This document shows positions 10,844 to 19,211 of a DNA stretch of 64,000 nt, piece by piece. The DNA is from Apoda limacodes. Lineage: Eukaryota > Arthropoda > Insecta > Lepidoptera > Limacodidae. The first letter of the stretch is position 1, and each line of letters begins with the position of its first letter. Both the position numbers and the translations under genes were made by a program. The notes beneath the pieces were generated by a model. The model did no database searches, was not told the origin of the DNA, and was given only the letters and a program-made list of their open reading frames with translations. The stretch spans positions 7,999,158 to 8,063,157 of the forward strand of contig OX291560.1 of the NCBI GenBank assembly GCA_946406115.1, in the 5' to 3' direction.

Positions 10844-11223
10844 CACACCGGCACACTTAGCTGAACAAAAAAAAAGGGAGACTATGAGATAATAACGCAT
10901 ATATTTGACAAAATCATTCAGATTGTTGGGGGGTGGTATTCTGGATTTAACCCTTCTTTTTAGCAAGTCCCAGAACTACTACTACTGACTATCACTAACT
11001 CCGTGCGAGCTTCCAAACATATCCCTCCCCAAACCATAATCGAGCCGCCACCATAAGCCACTGTGTGTTCAAAATTAGACTGTATGTGGCGTTCTCCTTT
11101 GCGTCTCCATATTCGCTGTCTCCCATCGATTTGTTTTAAAAGAACTCTGCACTCATCAGTAAAGAGAACCTGCTGCCATTCGTTCAAATCCTTTTTTTGT
11201 GTTCCGCTAATTGTGCCGGTGTG
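10844..11223 (-). mobile_element. Tc1/mariner element, internally deleted
   Basis: Terminal inverted repeats at 10844-10866 (starting CACACCGGCACA) and 11201-11223 agree at 21 of 23 positions by eye. The element is flanked by TA at both ends within TATATA runs, the Tc1/mariner target. At 380 bp it is much shorter than an autonomous element (usually above 1 kb). It retains only a middle piece of transposase on the minus strand. Confidence 0.9.
10960..11187 (-). pseudogene. Tc1/mariner transposase fragment (DDE domain, N-terminal part)
   Basis: This is a remnant of a cut-and-paste transposase, which would bind the terminal repeats and catalyse excision and integration at TA. The 75-residue frame shows QQVLFTDECRV, holding the first catalytic Asp of the DDE triad, then RIWRRKGER and GGGSIMVWGGI, all typical of Tc1-like catalytic cores. 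After LVIVS the frame runs into a serine-codon run and stops. The second Asp block and the Glu block (the PIE-type motif) are absent, and the N-terminal helix-turn-helix DNA-binding region is missing too. The fragment lies inside intact inverted repeats, so it is an internally deleted, inactive copy that could only be moved in trans. Confidence 0.85.
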
Positions 11224-11296
11224 TATATATACATAGGCACAATCTCACTTCGTTTGTGACTCCTTGAAGGTGAGTTTCTTCAAAGAAAATATATAA

Positions 11297-11742
11297 TTTT
11301 TTTTTTTTTTATACCACTAAGGTGGCAGACAAGCCTACGGTCCGCCTGATGGTAAGCGGTCACCGTAACCTATGGACGCTTGCAACACTAGGGGCATCAC
11401 TCGCGCGTTGCCGACCTTTCAGAAATCTAATAACTTCTTTTTTGAAGAACCCCATACTGTAGTCCTTAGAGAAAACCTTGGCAGGGAGCTCATTCCACAA
11501 CCCAAGGGTTCGCGGGAGGAAGTTTCTCTGAAACCGCACTGTACGCGACCATTTTGGTTCCAAAGTGTGAGAATGAATTCCCTGTCGATGGCGAGCGGTG
11601 CGATGGTAGAAAGTAGCCGTGGGCATCATTTCGAACAATTCCTCAGAACACAATCCATTGTACAAGCGGTAGAACACACACAGGGAGGCAAAGTCTCTCC
11701 TCAGACTTAAGGGCTCGATACCGCAAGTGAGTTTGGGATCTC
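11297..11742 (-). mobile_element. LINE-A retrotransposon, 5'-truncated copy
   Basis: A poly-T run at 11297-11310 is the poly-A tail of a minus-strand copy whose 3' end reads ACCACTAAGGTGGCAGACAAG. The body encodes the C-terminal end of the ORF2 protein in one frame at 11360-11677 (blocks FYRLYNGLCSEELFEMMP, GLWNELPAKVF and FFKKEVIRFLKG) with no internal stop over about 105 codons. It matches the end of the copy at 12336-13781. Homology stops near 11742, the 5' truncation point typical of LINE insertion. No clear target duplication was found. Confidence 0.85.
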
Positions 11743-12335
11743 ACTCCCACTTTAGTGTTAAAGTTTCCATTAAAAAACCTATAACTGCTATGAATTATTT
11801 TGTGGCTGTTTGTGTGGAATCACAAAACAAGTAAAAGTACTAAAGTACCTTATGTGTTACTGAATAACTTTAATGCCAAACTTAAATGCCTTAAACTCTT
11901 GATTTTTAGGGAAAATGCTTGCCAGGGGGGGGGGGTGTTTCCCCCGGGCCCGCAGTTTTAAGAAGGGCCCGCGATTTACCGAAAAACCTTTACTTTAATG
12001 ACGATTTGGACTGTTTGCATAGAATCAATCCTTTCAAATTTTCGCGCCTGAAGAGCAACGACCAATGAGAACGCGCTATTAGTTTGTGGAGCTGCATGCG
12101 ACGAAATAAAACATGGATACCCCCGGGACCTGATTTTCTCTTTGCAGCCCTGACTATAATCATCTGTAACAATGTACTATTCTAAAAGTGAAGAAATTAT
12201 TTTAAATCAGTTAAGTGGTTCCGGGAATAAACATTTTATAATTTTAGTATAGATAAAGTCATTTTCGTTCATATTCAAAACCATAAATTCTATAATATTA
12301 TGTTTGTATATCAACAAAAGTAAATTAGTTTTAAA
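11743..12335. other. Spacer with a G/C hairpin
   Basis: A G10 run at about 11926-11935 followed by TGTTTCCCCCGGGCCCGC can form a GC hairpin. A CCAAT box occurs in GACCAATGAGAACGCG near 12060. No gene was recognised. Confidence 0.45.
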
Positions 12336-13711
12336 ATGTCGAATTACAGGCCTATCGCTTTTACCTCACTCCTCTCTAAGGTGATAGAGCGTGTGATCAA
12401 CACACAGCTTCTAAGATACCTAGAAGTACACGATCTGGTCAGTGACCGTCAATATGGCTTTCGCCACGGTCGCTCGACTGGTGACCGTCTAGTGTATCTC
12501 ACACACCGATGGGCACTAGCCATTGAGAGTCAGGGGGAGGCATTGTCATGTCGCCTGGACATAGCGAAGGCGTTCGATCGGGTCTGACACCAGGGTCTTC
12601 AATCAAAGTTGCCATCTTACGGAGTGCCCGAGGGTTTGTGCAAACGGGTGGCTAGCTTTTTGTCCGGCAGACGCATACGAACCGTAGTTGACGGTAGTTG
12701 CTCTGATAGCATGGACATTAATGCTGGTGTCCCGCAAGGCTCTGTGCTGTCTCCTACGCTGTTTCTACTGCATATCAATGACATGTTGGACATCAACAAC
12801 ATACATTGCTATGCAGATGACAGCACTGGAGACGCTTTTTACACGGGTCGTGCAAACATCCCTCGTTTCGTTGTGGAGGAAAACCGCGGAGAACTTGTGT
12901 CTCAAATCGAGACCACACTGTCCCATGTTTCTCACTGGGGACGGGTAAACTTGGTCCGATTCAACCCTACAAAGACACAAGTGTGCGCGTTCACCGCTAA
13001 GAAAACTCCATTCACTGTAGTCCCACAATTCCAGAACACTCCCCTCTCCATCTCCAAGAGCATTAGGATCCTTGGTGTAGACATCTCCAGCGATGTTCAG
13101 TTCCGAGATCATTTACAAGATAAGGTGAAGCTGGCGTCCAAAAAACTTAGTGTACTCAACAGAGCGAAGCAGTACTTCACGTCAAAAGGGGCAAAGGTTG
13201 TTACTTTACAAGTCGCAAGTTCGGCCCCATACGGAGTACTGCTGCCATCTCTGGACAGGTGCACCCGGCTACCAGCTTGGCCCGGGTTTTGATTCGGTTC
13301 AACGACGGGCTGTGAGAATTGTCGACGATTCCAAACTCACTTGCGGTATTGAGCCCTTAAGTCTGAGGAGAGACTTTGCCTCACTGTGTGTGTTCTACCG
13401 CTTGTACAATGGGTTGTGTTCTGAGGAATTGTTCGAAATGATACTCACGGCTACTTTCTACCATCGCACCGCTCGCCATCGGCAGGGAATTCATTATTAC
13501 ACTTTAGAACCGAAGTGGTCGCGTACAGTAAGTACGGTTTCAGAGAAACTTCCTCCCGCGAACGCTTGGGTTGTGGAATGAGCTCCCTGCCAAGGTTTTC
13601 TCTAAGAACTACAGTATGGGGTTCTTTAAGAAAGAAGTTGTTAGATTTTTGAAAGGTCAGCAACGCACGAGTGATACCTCTGGTGTTGCAAGCGTCCATA
13701 GGCTACGGTGA
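12336..13711 (+). pseudogene. LINE-A reverse transcriptase (ORF2 C-terminal part), broken
   Basis: The RNA-templated DNA polymerase of a non-LTR retrotransposon, which would copy element RNA at a nicked target. Order of blocks: SNYRPIAFTSLLSK, YGFRHGRSTGD, LDIAKAFDRV, NAGVPQGSVLSPTLFLLHIN, the catalytic box YADD at 12810-12821, LGVDISSDVQFRDHL and, downstream, VQRRAVRIVDD and the conserved C-terminal region. Breaks: a nonsense codon at 12585-12587 just after FDRV (a Trp codon is expected there in relatives), a frame change near 13195 and another near 13528. The endonuclease domain and ORF1 are absent because the copy is 5'-truncated. The motif set fits the Jockey/CR1/L2 group of LINEs; I cannot fix the clade without alignment. 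Confidence 0.88.
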
Positions 13712-13781
13712 CCGCTTACCATCAGGCGGACCGTAAGCTTGTTTGCCACCTTAGTGGTATAAAACAAAAAAAAAAAAAAAA
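12336..13781 (+). mobile_element. LINE-A retrotransposon, longest copy (5'-truncated)
   Basis: Starts abruptly inside the reverse transcriptase and runs through the ORF2 end (near 13711), the 3' block ACCATCAGGCGGACCGTAAG and CACCTTAGTGGTATAAAA to a poly-A tail at 13766-13781. No target duplication could be identified with confidence. This copy best defines the family; at least ten other fragments in the window share its 3' end. Confidence 0.9.
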
Positions 13782-14285
13782 GTTGTTGCCTAACGTCGTC
13801 CGTCGAAGCAGGCGCTCGCCTATTTACCTATAATAGGCGAAAATGCGGAAAATGACTATTATGTGGTTACCATGTACCTTTACATGTATATAATTATTAA
13901 AACATGACTTCACCTCTATTCAATTACATTAGGAATCAAACACACAATGGCAACCAATGTTATAAATATTAATAAAATCTTTAAGTGTTTTTTATTTATA
14001 ATCAAAACATTTCATTAATTCTAAATCATATAACTGCAGTGTCTTAAAACTAAACATAAGCCAGTTAAACGATTGAGCTTTACTGTTGTCTTTAATAAGA
14101 AATTTGTAAGAATTTAAAAAGAAAAAAGAATTTCAGCTAGTTCATCATAAAATTATTTCTCCGTGTGCCAAATTACATCTAAAACTTTTAGACGTTTGTG
14201 CCGAATTAGTATCTGACATCTGACACCCAAACATCTTTTGACATACTTTAACGAAATAAACCTAATTACCTATTATTTATTTACA
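13782..14285. other. No recognised feature
   Basis: AT-rich, with a short inverted repeat near 13815-13845 (CGCCTATTTACC / ATAATAGGCG). Confidence 0.45.
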
Positions 14286-14480
14286 TCTCCAAGATGACAA
14301 ACAAGCATGGTCCCCGTGATGTTAAGCTGTTACGGTAGCCTATGAACGCTTGTTCCACTTGAGGGTTTCTACGCTTTGCCGACCCTTTAACAAACCAGTC
14401 ATTTTCTATTTTAACAACTCCATACTGTTATCCCTAGAGAAAACCTGATTCCGATTTTGGTTCTAAGGTCTGAAGGACTA
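14286..14480 (-). mobile_element. LINE-A 3' fragment, old copy
   Basis: Diverged tail sequence: GACAAACAAGCATGGTCC, CGGTAGCCTATGAACGCTTG, CCGACCCTTTAACAAACC and CCCTAGAGAAAACCTG follow the order of the copy at 11297-11742. An internal piece is deleted before GGTTCTAAGG. Confidence 0.65.
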
Positions 14481-14942
14481 CTGCAGACGATGAAAGTGTC
14501 ATATCTGGGGCACGTGATGACACACGATCGATACGAGCTCCTGATTGCGCAACATCCGCGAATGAACGGGAATCGCGATTGTCCAGCTGTTGAACGACCA
14601 TGATAAATATGCAAAGCTGACCACCAACCTCCACTAGTTAAAGAAGCACCACAAGAAGAAGAAAGAAGTGTTAAGAATCCCTGTAGATATCGGTATGTTG
14701 ATTGAATACAGCAGTGGACATCATTTCCAACCTATCCAGCTGGCCTAGAAACAAATCAAAAGGGTCAAGCTGGTATTCAGGTGTAACCAACGGCAAAGAG
14801 ATGGCAGCATGTGTCATAAAATTTTGAACATAACATATCTATTTAACAATTCATTTTACATACCTCTAAATGGAAATGTAGTCCAGTAAATAATTGAGTA
14901 GAAATACCATGTCACTGTAATAATATCTACATACCTATTACC
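14481..14942. other. No recognised feature
   Basis: Moderate GC near 14490-14640 with short overlapping frames on the minus strand; none resembles a known protein. Confidence 0.4.
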
Positions 14943-15112
14943 TGCTCTTCCCAGCGGTTTCACCCGCTCCGTTCCATAGGGTCGTACCGTTCCTTACATT
15001 TCGCAGAACCTTCCTAAATGGACGGGCTGTTGGAGGTAACAATTATGAAATTGAACTGGGAGTTCCTGAGATAAACATACGAACGCAGCAGCTTTACATA
15101 TAAGTATAGATA
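14943..15112 (+). repeat. Lep1-like repeat, diverged
   Basis: CTCTTCCCAGCGGTTTCACC followed by CGCTCCGTTCC resembles the GC-rich terminus, and TAAGTATAGATAAAT the 3' end, of Lep1-like copies. The interior differs from the 10002 copy, so this is a separate subfamily or is heavily eroded. Confidence 0.4.
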
Positions 15113-15892
15113 AATTAACTTTTACCTCTCCTCAGGTCATTCATTTGTCGTACTCTAAGTTCAAAATTATATCAATTGTGAACCAAAAAAGAGGTCTTAT
15201 TAAGTCGTGTACCATCAATGCAGAGATCAGATCAAAGCTCTTAATAAGTTAAATTTTTTGCCATAATATTAATCTGTCACTTCACTTCTAATTATAGGTT
15301 TGGGAGTCTGTCTGTACGGCCATGTGGTCGACCGCTGCTGTGACTCGTGTAGGTCAAACACTGTGACTCACTGGCAAACGTACGACACTCTTGTTTATAT
15401 TATAAGAGTAATACATAGAGTGGCTCGTGCCACAGTAACATTTGTCTATCGGAGACGATATGCGAAGTTTAGCAATTCTCGGCGTTGTCAGTCATTGGAT
15501 CGGTGATCGCACATTTATCGGACCACCTCAGTGCTTTGAATGGCATGTTAAGCGGTCGATTTTGGTTGTTTTCATATGGGATGGCCATAACCTCAACAGA
15601 TAACGTCGGCCAATGCGCACTGGGCCAGCGCGATTCTCTAAGTAGAGGCAAACTACAGCAGCAACAATATGTGAGGTGACAGTGGGATACTTGTCTGCTC
15701 TGATGACCTTAAAAGGATAATGGGATGTAGCAAAAGGGATTGGAGACGGAGGAACGCCTAAGTTATGCAACAGTAGAAGTTCACAAGCTAACGATACCAT
15801 CCAACTATGTATGTATGTTGTTGCTGCTGTTGTTTGCCTCTGCTTAGAGAATGTATGTATGACAGTAAGATTGACAAGAACAATGTAAACTG
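15113..15892. other. No recognised feature
   Basis: Several overlapping short frames on both strands around 15300-15800. None has a recognisable domain, and the overlap on opposite strands argues against real coding. Confidence 0.4.
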
Positions 15893-16075
15893 CCTTGTGG
15901 CTTAGTTGGGAATCCCTGCTTGCTGTATATAGGGCCTAGGTTTAATTCTTGCACAGGACAAAAATTCTGTAACGAACATTTGTGTTTTTCTTGAGTCTGG
16001 GTGATTTTTATGTGTAATATGTATGGCTTCACAAAAAAAATTATAAGTATAAATAAAAACACCCTAATATGATGT
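15893..16075 (+). mobile_element. tRNA-derived SINE, diverged copy
   Basis: TGTGGCTTAGTTGGG is A-box-like and GGTTTAATTCTTGCACAGGAC is a degenerate B box. The body ACATTTGTGTTTTTCTTGAG then TCTGGGTG is shared with the copies at 45314 and 53104. The tail region (AAAAAAAATTATAAGTATAAATAAAAAC) is A-rich. Confidence 0.65.
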
Positions 16076-17539
16076 ATTCTGTGGACTTGCTTTGTATGAG
16101 ACTCCCTATTTCTTATTCTGTGGTCTGAGTTTGGTTTGGTTTAGTAAGGTCATTAAGTAGAATATTTTTTCGGTTTTTTTTTTTTTGATTTAGCTTAGAT
16201 GATTGTTCACTTTATATGTTTAGATTTTATCACTAGATACTGAAAAACATTATACCTACGTTGTCTACAGTTCTAGTTTACAGTTTGTAAACTTTCACCT
16301 AAATCGATTCGGTTTTGCGTTGAATATAACTGTACTGAACAAAAGAGATGTTTTATTTAAATTGGCGATGGTGCTGGTACAGAAATCGTAAAGTCCTGCA
16401 GGTGGTTAGTATCCTGTTTACAAGCTGAATAATAATATTAAGCAGTGTCCGCGCATCTGTCTGTCTGTCCGCTCACAACCCCGCAACCCTATATTCGCGC
16501 CCCTCCGTATTCAGACCACCTGTCCTCGAGATTTTGTATTTTGATTTTATTTGTCCACCTGACTTTAGCAATGTTTTGTTGAGCCCGTACTTATTTGTTA
16601 TTTTGGCCTCTTTCTTTCATGCTTAAATTGGAGTCAATAAAATTAATAAAAAATGTTTTTTATGATTTAGTTTAGAAATTTATAAGCAGTTATGTCTATT
16701 TATTAAAACAAACTATATAAGTCTAGGTGTCGTTACTTTAAATATTTTTCATCACACTTACTTGTAAACAGTGTCAATATGTGCAGGCAAAGCGGGTGCT
16801 AAGACATTAATTACTCTAACAGGCTTTTTCTTTATAAATTTTATTTCCTCATAGCAAAGCGCGCGTTCACAGATCCCTCAGGCGGTAATGACGCCAATCC
16901 AGTTATGAGGCTATGCCTATTCTATCAAGTATGTAAACATAGACATAAACTACAACACACTACAAGCGAACAATTACAAGTTTGAACATTAGCCAAAACT
17001 TTGTAATTCATACATTCTCTAGATAACCAGTGCCATCTAGCGGTGGCTTTTTTACTACTTATATTCCCGCCATTACAATTGTATTTTAGCGAGTTTATCT
17101 ATTTGTTCACGTTATATTTACTCGCAAATGTGACGAAAAACGTTGTGTGTAACAGGGGCGGCACGGTAATTACAAACTCGAGGCATTAAAGCCTTCGGCC
17201 TCAAGCTCCTAAACAGGCTCACGTTAGTAATTACCCTCTTACTACCCTTAATATACAATGTACTATGATACTGATGCATACCCAGTCAGTATAAGAAATA
17301 TTACTTTGTCCTGATGCTACTTCGGTTTACCGATAAGTAATAGCAACTTCATTACCCGTGGGTAGATAGTACAATACAAAATATCAACCTTGGCGTTTTG
17401 GATTCGCCCCAATATTCCTGGATTGGACATGTAAGTTTTTTTGTCGATATCGTGGTAAGCCGATTATATAACTGATAATTAAACTGTTGTACCTACCTAG
17501 TATATTTTCAAAAACTTTTTCCTTAAATTTCGATTAGGT
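16076..17539. other. Anonymous stretch
   Basis: 17160-17240 has 9-bp inverted ends (GGTAATTAC and GTAATTACC) around a GC-rich block (GAGGCATTAAAGCCTTCGGC) that may be an eroded repeat. A CTGTCTGTCTGTCC run lies near 16460. No gene was recognised. Confidence 0.4.
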
Positions 17540-17585
17540 ATGAGATCTTCGATGCGCGAATCCGACTCGCACTTAGCCGGTTTCT
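17540..17585 (-). repeat. CGGCCAAGTGCGAGTCGG repeat, end fragment
   Basis: GCGCGAATCCGACTCGCACT followed by TAGCCGGTTTC is the reverse complement of the repeat's 5' end; the rest is missing. Confidence 0.6.
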
Positions 17586-18100
17586 AAATAATTGTCAACA
17601 TTAGTTAATATGAATAGGCAAGATTTGAAGAAAACGAATGACTTTGAGTCTCTCTCTATCTTTTATATTTTAATTCAAACTGTCATTCAACGGTTAGTTT
17701 TAAAAGCTTCCATTTAATCTCCCCCTTCTCACTGAAAAGAAAAGGATACGAAGACAACCATGAATTATAGAATTATAAGTACCTACACAATCGACATTTA
17801 TAAACGAAAAGTTAATCCATTTGTATGGTTGTTTAGAGGGGTTGCTTTACGAACTGATTTACGAATTTGCTATAAAATTATAAACGAAAACGTGACTTTG
17901 TTGTCAGTACTTAATTGAAATTTAGCACAAAGATAATAAAAGAGACGTAGAAAGACATATTCAAAGGTTTCGGCAGGAATAACTATACCTAACCGCATTC
18001 CACGTTGACAAACTATACTTGTAGCTACAGTTGCAGCTATAGTTTGCTATAATAAACTTCCTTTCAATAATAAAGGATCTGCCGTCAGAATATCACGCCT
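17586..18100. other. No recognised feature
   Basis: AT-rich. A small palindrome-like run, GTAGCTACAGTTGCAGCTAT, lies near 18022. Confidence 0.4.
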
Positions 18101-18143
18101 CTAACCGAATTTACTGCGAGCGGAGCCGTGAGCGAAAGCTAGT
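18101..18143 (-). repeat. Lep1-like terminus fragment
   Basis: CTAACCGAATTTACTGCGAG, then CGGAGCCGTGAGCGAAAGCTAG, is the reverse complement of the element start (compare 59953-60204). Confidence 0.55.
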
Positions 18144-18239
18144 GGATAATTCAATTTATGAATTGGTTCGTGCTCGATTTACTAAATGAACTAAAATAAA
18201 TGGTTATAACCAAAAAGTTCTAGTTACTAGACATCGCAC

Positions 18240-18293
18240 CACTACTTGGAGAAGGAATTTTGGAAAATAGTCCACCACGCTGGCCGATTGCGA
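18240..18293 (+). repeat. SINE fragment (CCACGCTGGCC type)
   Basis: GGAGAAGGAATTTTGGAAAA then TAGTCCACCACGCTGGCC and GATTGCGAATTG resembles a common lepidopteran SINE body. The same strand of a related repeat (GCCCAGTGCGGATAGCAGAC) is at 47126. The LINE-A copy begins exactly where it stops. Confidence 0.45.
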
Positions 18294-18652
18294 ATTGTGT
18301 GCGTTCTACCGCTTGTATAATGGGATGTGGCTACATTCTACCATCGCACTTCCCGACATCGCCAGGGAATTCATTCTCACACCTTAAACGCTAAATGGTC
18401 ACGTACAGTGCGCTTTCAGTGCAACTTACTTACTCCTGCGAACGCTAAGGCTGTGGAATGAATGAGCTCCCTGCCAATGCTTTCTCTAAAGACTACATGG
18501 GGTTCTTCAAGAAAGAAGTTATTAGATATTTGAAGGGTCGACAACGCACGAGTGGTGTCCCAAGTTTTGCAGCATCCATAGGCTACGGTGACCGCTTACC
18601 ATCAGGCCGTCCGCAAGCTTATTTGCCACCTTAGTGCTATTAAAAAAACTGG
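18293..18652 (+). mobile_element. LINE-A 3' copy with internal deletion
   Basis: Follows the LINE-A 3' sequence from GTGTGCGTTCTACCGCTTG to GCCACCTTAGTGCTATTAAA. A segment coding the SEELFE block is deleted (ATGGG joins ATGTGGCTAC near 18325), and small indels break the frame. The 3' end is clear and the tail short (A7). Confidence 0.8.
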
Positions 18653-18654
18653 CA

Positions 18655-18850
18655 CTAGTTTGGTCGAGCTAGGAGTCACTCGACGATCCTTAACGACTGC
18701 TGTCGTCATATGACAACACAACCAGAACCATCATCGGTTTAACGTGTTCTCCGAAGAACAAAAAGTCACCCCTAAGCAGTCACCTATCCAGGTAATGACT
18801 ACGCCCGACGTTACTTAACTTCGCTTATCGTTTCTGCACGAGCACGAATA
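18655..18850 (-). repeat. 5S-rRNA-derived repeat (possible 5S-headed SINE)
   Basis: Read on the minus strand, 18844 to 18777 contains AGTTAAGTAACGTCGGGCG, then TACCTGGATAGGTGACTGC. By hand alignment these match the insect 5S rRNA internal control region (A box, intermediate element and C box) and its flanks. The first part of 5S is not present, so the copy is 5'-truncated relative to 5S. The remainder (18776 to 18655) is unrelated to 5S and ends next to the LINE-A tail in opposite orientation. 5S-headed SINEs (SINE3 class) are known in vertebrates. An autonomous 5S gene is excluded by the divergence and truncation. Confidence 0.65.
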
Positions 18851-18953
18851 TCTAGTTCTTTACTAAACTTACTAACACACAAACAATATACAAAAGCATA
18901 AATAGGAAATTTCTCATAAATTCAGAAAACTATGAATTGTACGACAACGTGAC

Positions 18954-19211
18954 ATGAAGTCGATCTCCCTCGGTCTTTTCAACATCCGAACAGACAAAGT
19001 ATTAAAGCTTTCCATTGTCGTTCCGACTAATGGTATCAGCAAACAGAGGACACGACGGCTGATGAATGGTCCGCCTACAGCCGAATACACCGACGTTCGC
19101 GGAGTCGTGCGGCATAGTGGAGGTGAGAGATTTATTGCGGGAGTCGCGAGTCGCGGTCGGAGTTCACCCGGTCGGGATGCTACCGATAGGTTAGTATGGA
19201 TATACCTATAA
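18954..19211 (+). CDS. Doubtful 85-codon frame, possible exon
   Basis: From about 19040 to 19190 the frame is clearly GC-rich against AT-rich surroundings and encodes a basic, Gly/Arg-rich stretch (VVRHSGGERFIAGVASRGRS). An in-frame TGA lies seven codons before the ATG. A fair splice donor (GATAG then GTTAGT) follows near 19190, and a weak acceptor (CTCATAAATTCAG) precedes near 18930. No family is recognised. It could be an exon, an old transposon piece or chance. Confidence 0.18.
   Translation: MKSISLGLFNIRTDKVLKLSIVVPTNGISKQRTRRLMNGPPTAEYTDVRGVVRHSGGERFIAGVASRGRSSPGRDATDRLVWIYL

Noticed and set aside
18777..18850. Functional 5S rRNA gene
   Set aside because: It is diverged from 5S, lacks the first part of the molecule and is fused to unrelated sequence.
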